Assembly: GCF_047971885.1 (NCBI RefSeq)
Contig: NZ_JBKEAE010000023.1
Location: 8,004 to 72,003, forward strand
Source: Tropicimonas sp047971885
GTDB taxonomy: Bacteria > Pseudomonadota > Alphaproteobacteria > Rhodobacterales > Rhodobacteraceae
Reading direction: 5' to 3'
DNA: 64,000 bases
The notes beneath the pieces are model-generated. The model saw only the letters and a list, made by a program, of their open reading frames with translations, was not told the DNA's origin and ran no database searches. A program made the position numbers and the translations under genes. Shown one piece after another: positions 1 to 8,261 of this stretch. Position 1 is the first letter of the stretch, and the number at the start of each line of letters is the position of its first letter.

Positions 1-1364
1 GCTGCCTTGATCGCCCGCATTGCCGCCAGCCGCGCCGGATCGCCGTAGCGTTCGAGTTCGGCAACCTTGAGCCGCCCGATACCATGCTCGGCGCTGATCG
101 AGCCATCGAATTCGTCCACCAGATCATAGACGGCGCGCGAGGCTGCGGCGCGCAGCGGGTCGTAGTCGCGCCGGCCACGTCCGGCGGCCGGAAACAGGTT
201 GTAATGCAGATTGCCGTCACCCAGGTGACCGAAGCAGTTGATGCGAAAATCGCCCAGCCGCGCCAGCGCTTCCCCGGCTTTCACGATGAAATCGGGGATG
301 GCGGATATCGGCACCGATATGTCGTGCGACGCGACCGCCCCGATGCGCCGGTTCGCTTCGGGAATCGATTCGCGCAGGTGCCAGAAGGCCAGCCGCTGCG
401 CCTCGCTCCGGGCGATTACCCCGTCCTGCACCAGACCGGCCTCCGCCGCTTCGGCGAACAGCCCTTCCAGTTCGTCCGACGGCTGCCGCTCGCCCGACAG
501 GCCCAGCCCGATCAGCACCACCCAATCGGGATGTGGAACGAACGGTTGACGGATTTCGGGCATCGTGCCGGCCAGAAAATCCAGCCCCGTCCCGCCGATC
601 AGTTCGAAGGCCGAAACGCCCTCGCCCATCCGCCGCTGCGCCATCTCGAGCAGCCGCAGCGCCGCCGCCGGGCTTTCGACAACCATGAACGCCGCCCCCC
701 TGATCCATGGGCGCGGGTAGAGCCTGAGGCTGGCCGCCGTGATCACGCCCAGCGTTCCCTCGGCGCCGATCAGAAGGTTGCGCAGATCGTAGCCGGTGTT
801 GTCCTTTCGCAACCGTTTCAGCCCGCGCAGGACCGATCCGTCGGGCAGAACCGCCTCGAGCCCGAGGCAAAGCTCGCGCGCATTGCCGTAACGCAGCACA
901 TTGACCCCGCCGGCATTGACCGACAGCAGACCGCCGATCTGCGCCGAACCTTCCGAGGCGAGCGACAGCGGAAACATGCGTTCGGCATCGCGCGCCGCCT
1001 GCTGGACATCGGCAAGAACGACACCCGCCTCGGCGACAAGCACGTTTTCCTCCCGATAGACGGCGCGGACGCGCCTCATCCGTTCGAGCGACAGCAGCAC
1101 CGGCCGCGGCAGGGCCTCGGAAATCTGCCCGCCGACCAGCCCCGTCCCACCGCCAAAGGGGATAACGCCGGCGCCAAAGGCGTTGGCGGCACGAACAACC
1201 GCCGCTACCTCCTCCACCGTCGCCGGCGCGACAAGCAATGCGTCGCAGCCGCGAAACCGGCCGCGCGGTTCTTCCAGGTAATGTGGCGCAAGCGGCCGAA
1301 ATGCCGCCGCCGGAACCTGCGCGCGCAGCGCGGCCTCCATTTCATCGGTAACGGGGTTCAGCAT
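1..1364 (-). CDS. FAD-linked oxidase, GlcD/D-lactate dehydrogenase family (partial, C-terminus outside window)
   Basis: Flavoprotein dehydrogenase of the VAO/GlcD family, which oxidises a D-2-hydroxy acid (D-lactate, glycolate or D-2-hydroxyglutarate). About 454 residues are visible and the last few lie beyond base 1; the family is usually 460-480 aa. Residues 71-79 (GGGTGLVGG) form the FAD pyrophosphate loop. Further on come DNTGYDLRNLLIGAEGTLG, typical of the FAD domain, then CFGHLGDGNLHYN and SAEHGIGRLK, the conserved metal/substrate-binding and C-terminal motifs of the FAD-oxidase C domain. The ATG at 1364 is preceded by a GGGAGG ribosome site. The exact substrate cannot be told from sequence. 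The downstream metallo-hydrolase gene on the same strand may be unrelated, as 60 bases separate them. Confidence 0.9.
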   Translation of the reverse strand, partial: MLNPVTDEMEAALRAQVPAAAFRPLAPHYLEEPRGRFRGCDALLVAPATVEEVAAVVRAANAFGAGVIPFGGGTGLVGGQISEALPRPVLLSLERMRRVRAVYREENVLVAEAGVVLADVQQAARDAERMFPLSLASEGSAQIGGLLSVNAGGVNVLRYGNARELCLGLEAVLPDGSVLRGLKRLRKDNTGYDLRNLLIGAEGTLGVITAASLRLYPRPWIRGAAFMVVESPAAALRLLEMAQRRMGEGVSAFELIGGTGLDFLAGTMPEIRQPFVPHPDWVVLIGLGLSGERQPSDELEGLFAEAAEAGLVQDGVIARSEAQRLAFWHLRESIPEANRRIGAVASHDISVPISAIPDFIVKAGEALARLGDFRINCFGHLGDGNLHYNLFPAAGRGRRDYDPLRAAASRAVYDLVDEFDGSISAEHGIGRLKVAELERYGDPARLAAMRAIKA

Positions 1365-1424
1365 CCACGGGACCTCCCGCGCCGATCAAGCACGCGCACA
1401 GACCGGGCGCAAGGCGCAGCGGTC

Positions 1425-2258
1425 TCAGTCGCCGTCGTCGGACCAGAGATAGGCCCGTTGCAGCACGACGATCGTCGGCCGCGATGGCAGGGTGCGGAGC
1501 GAAACCTCGATCGACCCTTCGCTGCGCCTTTCGATCAGGAACTCCTCCTCCATGCCGGACAGGAACGCCGCCAGCGAGGTGGTGGAAAAGTAGTGCATCG
1601 GCAACACCAGCGACGACTGGAAGGTCTGCAACACGCGAATCATCGCCGGCAGGGGCAGCGTCATACCGCCGTCTATGGGGGCCATCACCACGTCGAGCCG
1701 CCCTATCGCCGCGTATTGTTCGGGCGTCGGTTCGTGGTGCAGGTGCCCCAGATGCCCGAGGCAAAGCCCCGCCACCTCGAAGATGAAGATCGAATTGCCA
1801 TCGCGTTCGGCACCGCCACCGAAGCGCGAGCGGATATCGGTGGTGACGTTCCGCACCAGCATTTCGCCCAGATCGAGGTGATGCGCCGCCGGCGCGTCGA
1901 ACTCCCCCCATCCCTCCAGCACATGCAAAATCGCCGGATCGGGATTGGCGGTCCAGTGCGAGGAATGCGCGTGGTTCATCGTCACGACATCCGGAACCAG
2001 CACCCCGCCGCCCGGATGGCCGTTGTAGTCGGTCACAACATCCAGTCCGCCCGGCGTCTGGATCAGGTACATCGAATGGTCGATGTAGCTCAGACGGACG
2101 GTATCGGAAGGCACCGGATCGCTCAGCGCGGCCCTCCAGATCACTTCCAGCCCCGGTGTGTTCTCGACCAGCGCGATGCAATGGCTTGGTCGCCGTTCCT
2201 GAGCCGATGACGCGCCGGCAAGCAGCAGCACGATCGGAATTGCCCACAGAGGTTTCAT
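1425..2258 (-). CDS. Secreted metallo-beta-lactamase-fold hydrolase (COG2220-like)
   Basis: A 277-aa protein with an N-terminal signal peptide (about residues 1-20, cleavage near ASSAQ), so probably periplasmic. The metal site of the metallo-beta-lactamase fold is visible: N-HAHSSH (residues 95-101), a later GHLGHLHH segment, the Asp in MAPIDGG and the His in LPMHYFS. The IDHSMYLIQT opening resembles UlaG-like Zn hydrolases, whose substrates vary widely. I chose the ATG at 2258, preceded by a G-rich ribosome site (AAAGGGGGCGGG). A longer frame from 2306 would put 16 extra polar residues before the signal peptide. Substrate unknown. Confidence 0.8.
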   Translation of the reverse strand: MKPLWAIPIVLLLAGASSAQERRPSHCIALVENTPGLEVIWRAALSDPVPSDTVRLSYIDHSMYLIQTPGGLDVVTDYNGHPGGGVLVPDVVTMNHAHSSHWTANPDPAILHVLEGWGEFDAPAAHHLDLGEMLVRNVTTDIRSRFGGGAERDGNSIFIFEVAGLCLGHLGHLHHEPTPEQYAAIGRLDVVMAPIDGGMTLPLPAMIRVLQTFQSSLVLPMHYFSTTSLAAFLSGMEEEFLIERRSEGSIEVSLRTLPSRPTIVVLQRAYLWSDDGD

Positions 2259-2472
2259 CCCGCCCCCTTTCGAATCCCTGGCGAACCCGCGTCTCCCCTC
2301 CGGCATGTTTCCATGATTCTGCCGGATAACCGCATGACTTTTCTGTCAGCACCGTTCTGTCAGCGCCGTGCGCTGCCAATCGGTGCATGGCCGGGTCCGG
2401 TTGGCGAAGTGGACGAAACACCCGTGCGACGACCTGCTGCGACAGGCTGTCGCTGCCAGTTCCGCCCACCCC

Positions 2473-2494
2473 AACACATTGACTGCAATGTGTT
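2473..2494. promoter_or_regulatory. Inverted repeat, candidate operator upstream of fruB
   Basis: Perfect 9-bp arms AACACATTG and CAATGTGTT separated by 4 nt, lying 139 bp before the fruB start. The symmetry and size fit a dimeric repressor site. No regulator gene (FruR/LacI type) is adjacent, so the binding protein is unknown. Confidence 0.5.
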
Positions 2495-2589
2495 TTGTCC
2501 GCAACCCCGACTCGCGCGGCGCGCGGGAACCACAACGCGATACACTTTTGAGTTGATTGCGGATTGCATGATAGCTAGGAGCGTAATAC

Positions 2590-2606
2590 GACTTAATAAA
2601 TAAGTC
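2590..2606. promoter_or_regulatory. Inverted repeat overlapping probable fru promoter region
   Basis: Perfect 6-bp arms GACTTA and TAAGTC around a 5-nt AT spacer, 26 bp upstream of the fruB ATG. Its position inside the leader or promoter would suit repression, but this is inferred from location alone. Confidence 0.4.
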
Positions 2607-2632
2607 TGATTTATAAACGGGTGGAGGAGAAG

Positions 2633-5101
2633 ATGCTGCAACTCGACGCGTCAGAGGTGCAAATCGGGGCGACCGCAAGGAACAAGGCCGAGGCGATCGA
2701 GAAGGTCGGCGCCCTTCTTGTCCGGACGGGGCATATCGAGCCGGGCTACATCGACAGCATGAAGGCCCGGGAAAAGGTGGCCAATACCTTTCTGGGCAAC
2801 GGCATTGCCATCCCGCATGGCATCCCCAAAGACCGCGACCTGATCCTTCGGACAGGCGTTGCCGTTCTCCAGGTGCCTGGTGGCGTGGAGTGGAACCCCG
2901 GCGACATCGTTCACCTTGTCGTCGGAATCGCGGCAAAGTCTGACGAACACCTCCAGGTCCTGACCAACCTGACGGACGTTCTGGGCGACGAGACCGAGGC
3001 GGCGCGCCTCGCCCGCACAACCGACCCCGCCGATATCGCGCGCAGGCTCTCGGGCGGGGGCGTGGCGACAAAACCCGAGGAAGCAGCCGCCCCCGAAGAC
3101 CTCGATCACTGGTTCGACGCGGTGATAGTGGGCCCTCACGGGCTGCACGCCCGCCCGGCCACGGCGCTTGTCGAGTTGTCCAAGGGGTTCGCGTCGGACA
3201 TCCGCGTGCGTAACGGCGCCCGGGTCGGTGACGCCAAAAGCCTGATATCCCTGCTGAAGCTGGGCGTCGAAGGCGGCGCAACCATTCGCGTGATGGCCGA
3301 TGGCCCCGACGCCATCGAAGCGCTCGCCGCGATCAAGGCCGCCATCGACGCGGGGCTGGAGGACGAGGAGGACGCCGCAGCCGATGCCGCCCCGATCATT
3401 CCGGGCCATACGGCCATCGACTATCAGGGGCGCACCGCGGCGGGCATCTCGGCAAGCCCGGGCATCGCGCTCGGCCCGATCCGCCAGTTCGTTCGCGCCC
3501 GGATCGTCGTCGAGGCGACAGCCCGCGATCAGGCGGCCGAATCGAAGAAGCTCGACAAGGCCTTCGCCACTGCACGGGCCGAGCTTTCGCAACTGCATGA
3601 CGAGGTGATGAACCGCTCGGGCGCGGGAAAGGCGGCCATCTTCCGGGCGCAGGCCGAATTCCTCGACGATCCGGAAATGCTCAGGGAAGCCGGCGCACTG
3701 ATCCGCGCCGGCCGTTCCGCAGGCTGGGCCTGGCAGAACACCTACGAGGAGCACGCCGGCACGCTCGCCTCGATGAACGATCCGGTGCTGTCAGCGCGCG
3801 CGCTCGATCTGCGCGATGTCGGCCGGCGGGTGCTCAGGCAACTCGCCGATACGGTAGAGGACGATCCGCAACTGCCGGACTCGCCCGTCATCCTTCTGGC
3901 CGATGACCTTACGCCGTCGGATACGGCCGGGCTCGATCCCAAATTCGTGCTCGGCCTGTGCACCGCATCGGGCGGGCCGACATCCCATACCGCGATCATC
4001 GCCCGCAGCCTCGATATTCCGGCAATCGTCTCGGCGGGCGACTCGGTGCTTGACCTAGCCGACGACACCTACGCGATCCTTGACGGAAATGGCGGAGTGC
4101 TCGTGGTCGACCCAACCGATGCCGACCGCGAGGCGGCCAGAAGGGCACTGGTCGATCACGAGGCGCAACGCGATGCCGAACGACTCGCCCGCTATCAGCC
4201 CGCCATCACCACCGACGACGTACGGATCGAGGTCGTCGGCAACATCGGCGGCGTCGACGAGGCCGAGGCGGCCGTCGAGGCCGGTGGCGAAGGCGTCGGT
4301 CTGCTACGCACCGAGTTCCAGTTCCTTCAGCGCGACACGCCCCCGACCGAAGACGAGCAGTTCGGCGCATTGAGCGCCATGACGCAGGCGATGAACGGGT
4401 TGCCGATCATCGTCCGCACGCTCGATATCGGCGGCGACAAGGAGGTTCCCTATCTCAGGCTGCCGCATGAGACCAACCCTTTCCTCGGGGTACGCGGCAT
4501 CCGGCTCTGTCTCGCGCGGGAGGATCTGTTCCGGCCACAGCTTCGCGCGATCTTCCGCGCCGCCGCAACCGGCCCGATCCGGATCATGTACCCCATGGTC
4601 GCGACGATCGAGGAACTGCGCAGGGCGAAGGAGATCACCGAAACGGTCCGGCAGGAGCTTGGCGCCGATCCGGTCGAGATCGGGATGATGATGGAAATCC
4701 CCTCTGCCGTGATGATGGCGCCGGAATTTGCCAGAGAGGTCGATTTCTTCTCGATCGGTACCAACGATCTGACCCAGTACACGCTGGCGATGGACCGGAT
4801 GCACCCGCAACTGGCCAAACAGGCCGACGGGCTGCACCCCGCCGTGCTGCGGTTGATCGACCGGCTCGTCCGGGCGGCCGACGACGCCGGCATCTGGGTC
4901 GGGGCCTGCGGCGGCATCGCGGGCGATCCGCTGGGGGTCGCCATCCTGACCGGGCTCGGGCTCAAGGAGCTTTCGGTCTCGATCCCCTCGATCGCCGCCG
5001 TCAAGGCGCAGGTGCGGGCAATGTCGATGGCCGATGCAAAGCGGCTGGCCGGGCGCGCGCTTGCCTGTGCCACCGCAAGCGAAGTCCGGGCGCTGGTCTG
5101 A
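2633..5101 (+). CDS. fruB: Fructose PTS multiphosphoryl transfer protein (EIIA-HPr-EI)
   Basis: Cytoplasmic 822-aa fusion that moves phosphate from PEP to the membrane fructose permease FruA. Residues 1-145 are the EIIA-Fru domain with phospho-His62 (IAIPHG). Residues about 158-245 are HPr with His172 (GLHARPA) and the conserved Ser in AKSLISLL. Residues about 268-822 are Enzyme I with His452 (GGPTSHTAI) and the C-terminal PEP-binding barrel (LRTEFQFL, SIGTNDLTQY, CGG). The same domain order is known from the Rhodobacter capsulatus MTP. A GTG at 2621 is also in frame, but GGAGG at 2623-2627 is then better read as the ribosome site for the ATG at 2633. First gene of fruBKA, 15 bp before fruK. 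Confidence 0.96.
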   Translation: MLQLDASEVQIGATARNKAEAIEKVGALLVRTGHIEPGYIDSMKAREKVANTFLGNGIAIPHGIPKDRDLILRTGVAVLQVPGGVEWNPGDIVHLVVGIAAKSDEHLQVLTNLTDVLGDETEAARLARTTDPADIARRLSGGGVATKPEEAAAPEDLDHWFDAVIVGPHGLHARPATALVELSKGFASDIRVRNGARVGDAKSLISLLKLGVEGGATIRVMADGPDAIEALAAIKAAIDAGLEDEEDAAADAAPIIPGHTAIDYQGRTAAGISASPGIALGPIRQFVRARIVVEATARDQAAESKKLDKAFATARAELSQLHDEVMNRSGAGKAAIFRAQAEFLDDPEMLREAGALIRAGRSAGWAWQNTYEEHAGTLASMNDPVLSARALDLRDVGRRVLRQLADTVEDDPQLPDSPVILLADDLTPSDTAGLDPKFVLGLCTASGGPTSHTAIIARSLDIPAIVSAGDSVLDLADDTYAILDGNGGVLVVDPTDADREAARRALVDHEAQRDAERLARYQPAITTDDVRIEVVGNIGGVDEAEAAVEAGGEGVGLLRTEFQFLQRDTPPTEDEQFGALSAMTQAMNGLPIIVRTLDIGGDKEVPYLRLPHETNPFLGVRGIRLCLAREDLFRPQLRAIFRAAATGPIRIMYPMVATIEELRRAKEITETVRQELGADPVEIGMMMEIPSAVMMAPEFAREVDFFSIGTNDLTQYTLAMDRMHPQLAKQADGLHPAVLRLIDRLVRAADDAGIWVGACGGIAGDPLGVAILTGLGLKELSVSIPSIAAVKAQVRAMSMADAKRLAGRALACATASEVRALV

Positions 5102-5116
5102 TCGGGAGGAGCGAAC

Positions 5117-6073
5117 ATGTCAGATTTTCCACAGATTGCCACGGTCACGCTCAACGCGGCGCTCGACCAGACGGCGCAGGTTGCCAATTTCCGCGCCGGT
5201 GAGGTCAACCGCGTCGAATCCGACCAGTCGGATGCGGGCGGCAAGGGGGTAAACGTCGCCTCGTTTCTTGCCCAGTTCGGCCATCCGGTCGCCGCGACCG
5301 GGCTGCTTGGCCAGTCGAACGTCCAGCCGTTCGAAAAGCTGTTCGGGGACAAGGGGATCATCGACCGCTTCGTCAAGGTTCCCGGCCAGACCCGGGTCAA
5401 CGTCAAGATCGTCGATCCGCAGCAGAACAGCGTCACCGACATCAACTTTCCCGGCCTGCGCGCCGGAAACCGCGATGTCGAAGCGGTATCCGCCGCCATC
5501 GACGGCCTTGCCGCCGACGGTGTCGAACGGTTCGTTCTGGCCGGCAGTCTGCCCCGGGGCATGTCGACCGATATCTACCGGCTGCTGATCGAACGGCTCA
5601 AGGCCAGAGGCAGGTCGGTCATCCTCGATACCTCCGGCATACCGCTCGACCGGGCGCTGGCCGCCGGGCCGGATGTCATCAAGCCCAACATCGACGAATT
5701 GCAGGAACTGACCAGGACAGAACTGCACGGCCATACCGGAATCGTGGCGGCCGCCCGCAGCCTTTCGGCCGGCCGCATCGGGCTTGTGGTGGTATCGATG
5801 GGCGCGCGCGGCGCGCTGTTCGTCACCTCAGACAGGGCCATTCTGGCCGTTCCGCCCAAGGCTGTCGTCAAAAGCACCGTCGGCGCGGGCGATGCCATGG
5901 TGGCCGGCATCGCGCACGGGCAGATGACGGGGCTGTCGCTGCCCGAAACCGCACGGATCGCCACCGGATTTTCGCTCGGCGCGCTGGGGCAGATCGGCCC
6001 CTACCTGCCGCCGCGCGCCGAGATCGAGGCCTTCGCCGCGCAGGTGACAATCACCGAACTCAACGCGAAATAG
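5117..6073 (+). CDS. fruK: 1-phosphofructokinase
   Basis: A 318-aa PfkB/ribokinase-family kinase that converts the fructose 1-phosphate delivered by FruA to fructose 1,6-bisphosphate with ATP. The substrate motif GGKGVNVA is at residues 41-48, and the ATP/anion-hole motif GAGDAMVAG at 256-264, with Asp259 the expected catalytic base. VIKPNIDEL near 188 is typical of hexose-phosphate kinases. A GGGAGG ribosome site precedes the ATG. It sits between fruB and fruA, 17 bp before fruA, so the three are certainly one operon. Confidence 0.95.
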   Translation: MSDFPQIATVTLNAALDQTAQVANFRAGEVNRVESDQSDAGGKGVNVASFLAQFGHPVAATGLLGQSNVQPFEKLFGDKGIIDRFVKVPGQTRVNVKIVDPQQNSVTDINFPGLRAGNRDVEAVSAAIDGLAADGVERFVLAGSLPRGMSTDIYRLLIERLKARGRSVILDTSGIPLDRALAAGPDVIKPNIDELQELTRTELHGHTGIVAAARSLSAGRIGLVVVSMGARGALFVTSDRAILAVPPKAVVKSTVGAGDAMVAGIAHGQMTGLSLPETARIATGFSLGALGQIGPYLPPRAEIEAFAAQVTITELNAK

Positions 6074-6090
6074 GACAGAGAGGGAGAGAG

Positions 6091-7905
6091 ATGGCAAAAA
6101 TCGTTGGCGTGACCGCCTGCCCGACGGGCATCGCCCATACACTCATGGCTGCCGAGGCGCTGCGCAGGGTCGCAACGAACGACGGGCATGTCGTTCACAT
6201 CGAATGTCAGGGCTCTGAAGGGGTCACCAACGCGCTCGGCGCGGACGAAATCGCCGAGGCGGATGTAGTTGTCATCGCGGCCGACATTCATGTCGACGCG
6301 ACGCGTTTCACCGGAAAGACGATCTACGAAACCTCGACCAGTCGCGCGATCCGCGAAACGGCAAAGGTGATCGGCGATGCGCTTGCCGCAGCAAATGTGG
6401 CAGACGAAATCGCGGCCGCCGCTCCGGCACCCGAACCCGAGACCGCGCAGAGCGCCCTGCCCCCGGCCGATGATACGCCACCTGCCGGCAAGCGCATCGT
6501 CGCCATCACGTCCTGCCCGACCGGGATCGCCCATACTTTCATGGCGGCCGATGCGCTGAAGAAGACGGCAACCGCCGCAGGGCACCAGATCAAGGTGGAA
6601 ACGCAGGGATCGGTCGGCGCCAAGGACGCGCTGACGCCCGAGGACGTCGCCGCCGCCGATATCGTCATCATCTCGGCTGATACCCATGTCGACGAAAGCC
6701 GCTTTGCCGGCAAGCCGATCTACCGCTCGTCGGTCGGGGCGGCGGTCAAGAAGCCGAAGGAGGTGATCGACTCGGCCTTCCGCGAGGCGACGGTCGCCTC
6801 CGGCGCGCCGCAGGGCGCCGCCGGTGGCGGCATGCAATCGGTGGCCGAGGCCAAGGCCGCGCTCCAAGCCAGACGGTCAGGCCCCTACAAGCACATGCTG
6901 ACCGGCGTATCCTACATGCTGCCGGTGGTGGTGGCGGGCGGTCTGTGCATCGCGCTGTCCTTCGTGTTCGGCATCGAGGCCTTCAAGCAGGAAGGCACGC
7001 TTGCCGCTGCCCTGATGCAGATCGGTGGCGGAGCGGCCTTCCAGCTCATGGTTCCGGTGCTTTCGGGCTACATCGCCTTTTCCATCGCCGACCGTCCCGG
7101 CCTGACGCCGGGCCTGATCGGCGGGCTTCTGGCAACCCAGCTTGGGGCGGGCTTCCTCGGCGGGATCGTCTCGGGCTTTCTGGCCGGCTACATGGCACTG
7201 TGGCTGCGCGAGAACATCAAGCTGCCACCAACGCTCGAAGGGCTGAAGCCGGTGCTGATCCTGCCGCTGCTCTCGACGCTCTTCGTCGGTCTGATGATGA
7301 TCTATGTCGTCGGTGGCCCGGTGAAGTTCCTCAACGACTCGATGACCCAGATGTTGCAGAACATGGGCCAGGGCAACGCTGTCGCCCTCGGGCTGGTGCT
7401 CGGCGCGATGATGGCCTTCGACATGGGCGGTCCGGTCAACAAGGCGGCCTATGCCTTTGCGGTGGGTCTGCTGGCCAGCGACACCTTCACGCCGATGGCC
7501 GCCGTCATGGCCGCCGGCATGACACCGCCGCTCGGCATCTTCCTCGCGGCGAAGCTGGTTCCCAACCGCTTCACCCTCGACGAGCGCGAAGCGGCGAATG
7601 CCGCCGCCGTGCTCGGCCTGTCCTTCATCACCGAGGGTGCCATCCCCTATGCGGCACGCGATCCGCTGCGGGTCATCCCGGCGATGATGATCGGCTCCGC
7701 CGTGACCGGCGCCATGTCGATGTATTTCAACTGCGGGCTCAGGGCGCCGCACGGCGGGGTTTTCGTGCTCGCCATCCCCAATGCGGTCAGCCACCTGGGG
7801 ATGTATGTCGTGTCGATCGTCACCGGTACAATCGTTACGGCGCTTGCGCTGGCGATCCTGAAAAAGCCGGTCGACGCGCCGGCGCGGGTCACCACCGCAG
7901 CCTGA
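6091..7905 (+). CDS. fruA: Fructose-specific PTS permease, EIIBC
   Basis: A 604-aa inner-membrane permease that imports fructose while phosphorylating it on C1. Two tandem IIB domains are present, each starting with the phosphocysteine motif CPTGIAHT (Cys10 and Cys142), joined by an Ala/Pro-rich linker around 108-132. The IIC membrane domain follows from about residue 262 (GVSYMLPVVVAGG) with multiple hydrophobic helices and the conserved FDMGGPVNKAA and GAIPYAARDPLR segments. It ends the operon and is followed by a strong hairpin terminator. Both IIB copies keep the cysteine, which is discussed as a finding. Confidence 0.95.
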   Translation: MAKIVGVTACPTGIAHTLMAAEALRRVATNDGHVVHIECQGSEGVTNALGADEIAEADVVVIAADIHVDATRFTGKTIYETSTSRAIRETAKVIGDALAAANVADEIAAAAPAPEPETAQSALPPADDTPPAGKRIVAITSCPTGIAHTFMAADALKKTATAAGHQIKVETQGSVGAKDALTPEDVAAADIVIISADTHVDESRFAGKPIYRSSVGAAVKKPKEVIDSAFREATVASGAPQGAAGGGMQSVAEAKAALQARRSGPYKHMLTGVSYMLPVVVAGGLCIALSFVFGIEAFKQEGTLAAALMQIGGGAAFQLMVPVLSGYIAFSIADRPGLTPGLIGGLLATQLGAGFLGGIVSGFLAGYMALWLRENIKLPPTLEGLKPVLILPLLSTLFVGLMMIYVVGGPVKFLNDSMTQMLQNMGQGNAVALGLVLGAMMAFDMGGPVNKAAYAFAVGLLASDTFTPMAAVMAAGMTPPLGIFLAAKLVPNRFTLDEREAANAAAVLGLSFITEGAIPYAARDPLRVIPAMMIGSAVTGAMSMYFNCGLRAPHGGVFVLAIPNAVSHLGMYVVSIVTGTIVTALALAILKKPVDAPARVTTAA

Positions 7906-7928
7906 CGAATACGGTCCCGACACGGCTG

Positions 7929-7960
7929 CGGCCCGGCGGTTGAATACCGCCGGGCCGTTT
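7929..7960 (+). terminator. Rho-independent terminator of fruBKA
   Basis: A perfect 12-bp stem (CGGCCCGGCGGT and its complement) closes a 5-nt loop at 7941-7945 and is followed by TTT. It lies 23 bp after the fruA stop. Confidence 0.85.
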
Positions 7961-8042
7961 CCGGTCCGCCCTCCGGGATCGGCGCCCTTGTATCGCTAAC
8001 AGCAAGCGAATAAGTCTGCCGCGTGGCCGATCGGGCCATATC

Positions 8043-8178
8043 GTTCTCAGGGCGGGGTGAAATTCCCCACCGGCGGTAAGCGGCCAAGCCGCAAGCCCGC
8101 GAGCGCCCCTGCTGTCAGGGGGTCAGCAGATCCGGTGCAACTCCGGAGCCGACGGTCACAGTCCGGATGGAAGAGAGC
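8043..8178 (+). promoter_or_regulatory. FMN riboswitch (RFN element)
   Basis: The conserved RFN core is easily recognised: AGGGCGGGGTGAAATTCCCC, then ACCGGCGGTAA, and at the 3' side CCGGTGCAACTCCGGAGCC, GACGGTCACAGTCCGGATG and AAGAGAG. GTTCTC at 8043-8048 pairs with GAGAGC at 8173-8178 to close stem P1. The element senses FMN and lowers expression of the following gene when flavin is plentiful. The only gene downstream is a transporter, not a rib biosynthesis gene. With the fruA terminator it fills the 356-base gap between 7905 and 8262. Confidence 0.95.
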
Positions 8179-8261
8179 GGGAAGGGCGTGACGGGCCGAG
8201 CGGTCCGGCGCGCCGTTGTCCTGTCTGCCTTGGGTCGTGAGCGTAGGGAAAGGGCAACGCC

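Larger units (their letters stand above)
2259..2632. other. Intergenic region upstream of the fructose PTS operon
   Basis: 374 bases between divergent genes with no convincing coding frame. The right half turns AT-rich from about 2540, as expected for the fru promoter, although no textbook -35/-10 pair with good spacing is evident. Two perfect inverted repeats (annotated separately at 2473 and 2590) are the most prominent structures. Confidence 0.7.

Noticed and set aside
84..2210. Long plus-strand open frame of about 700 codons
   Set aside because: It is antisense to the FAD oxidase and the metallo-hydrolase, both with clear motifs. Its product is Arg/Gln/His-rich and without domains, as expected for the mirror frame of GC-rich genes.
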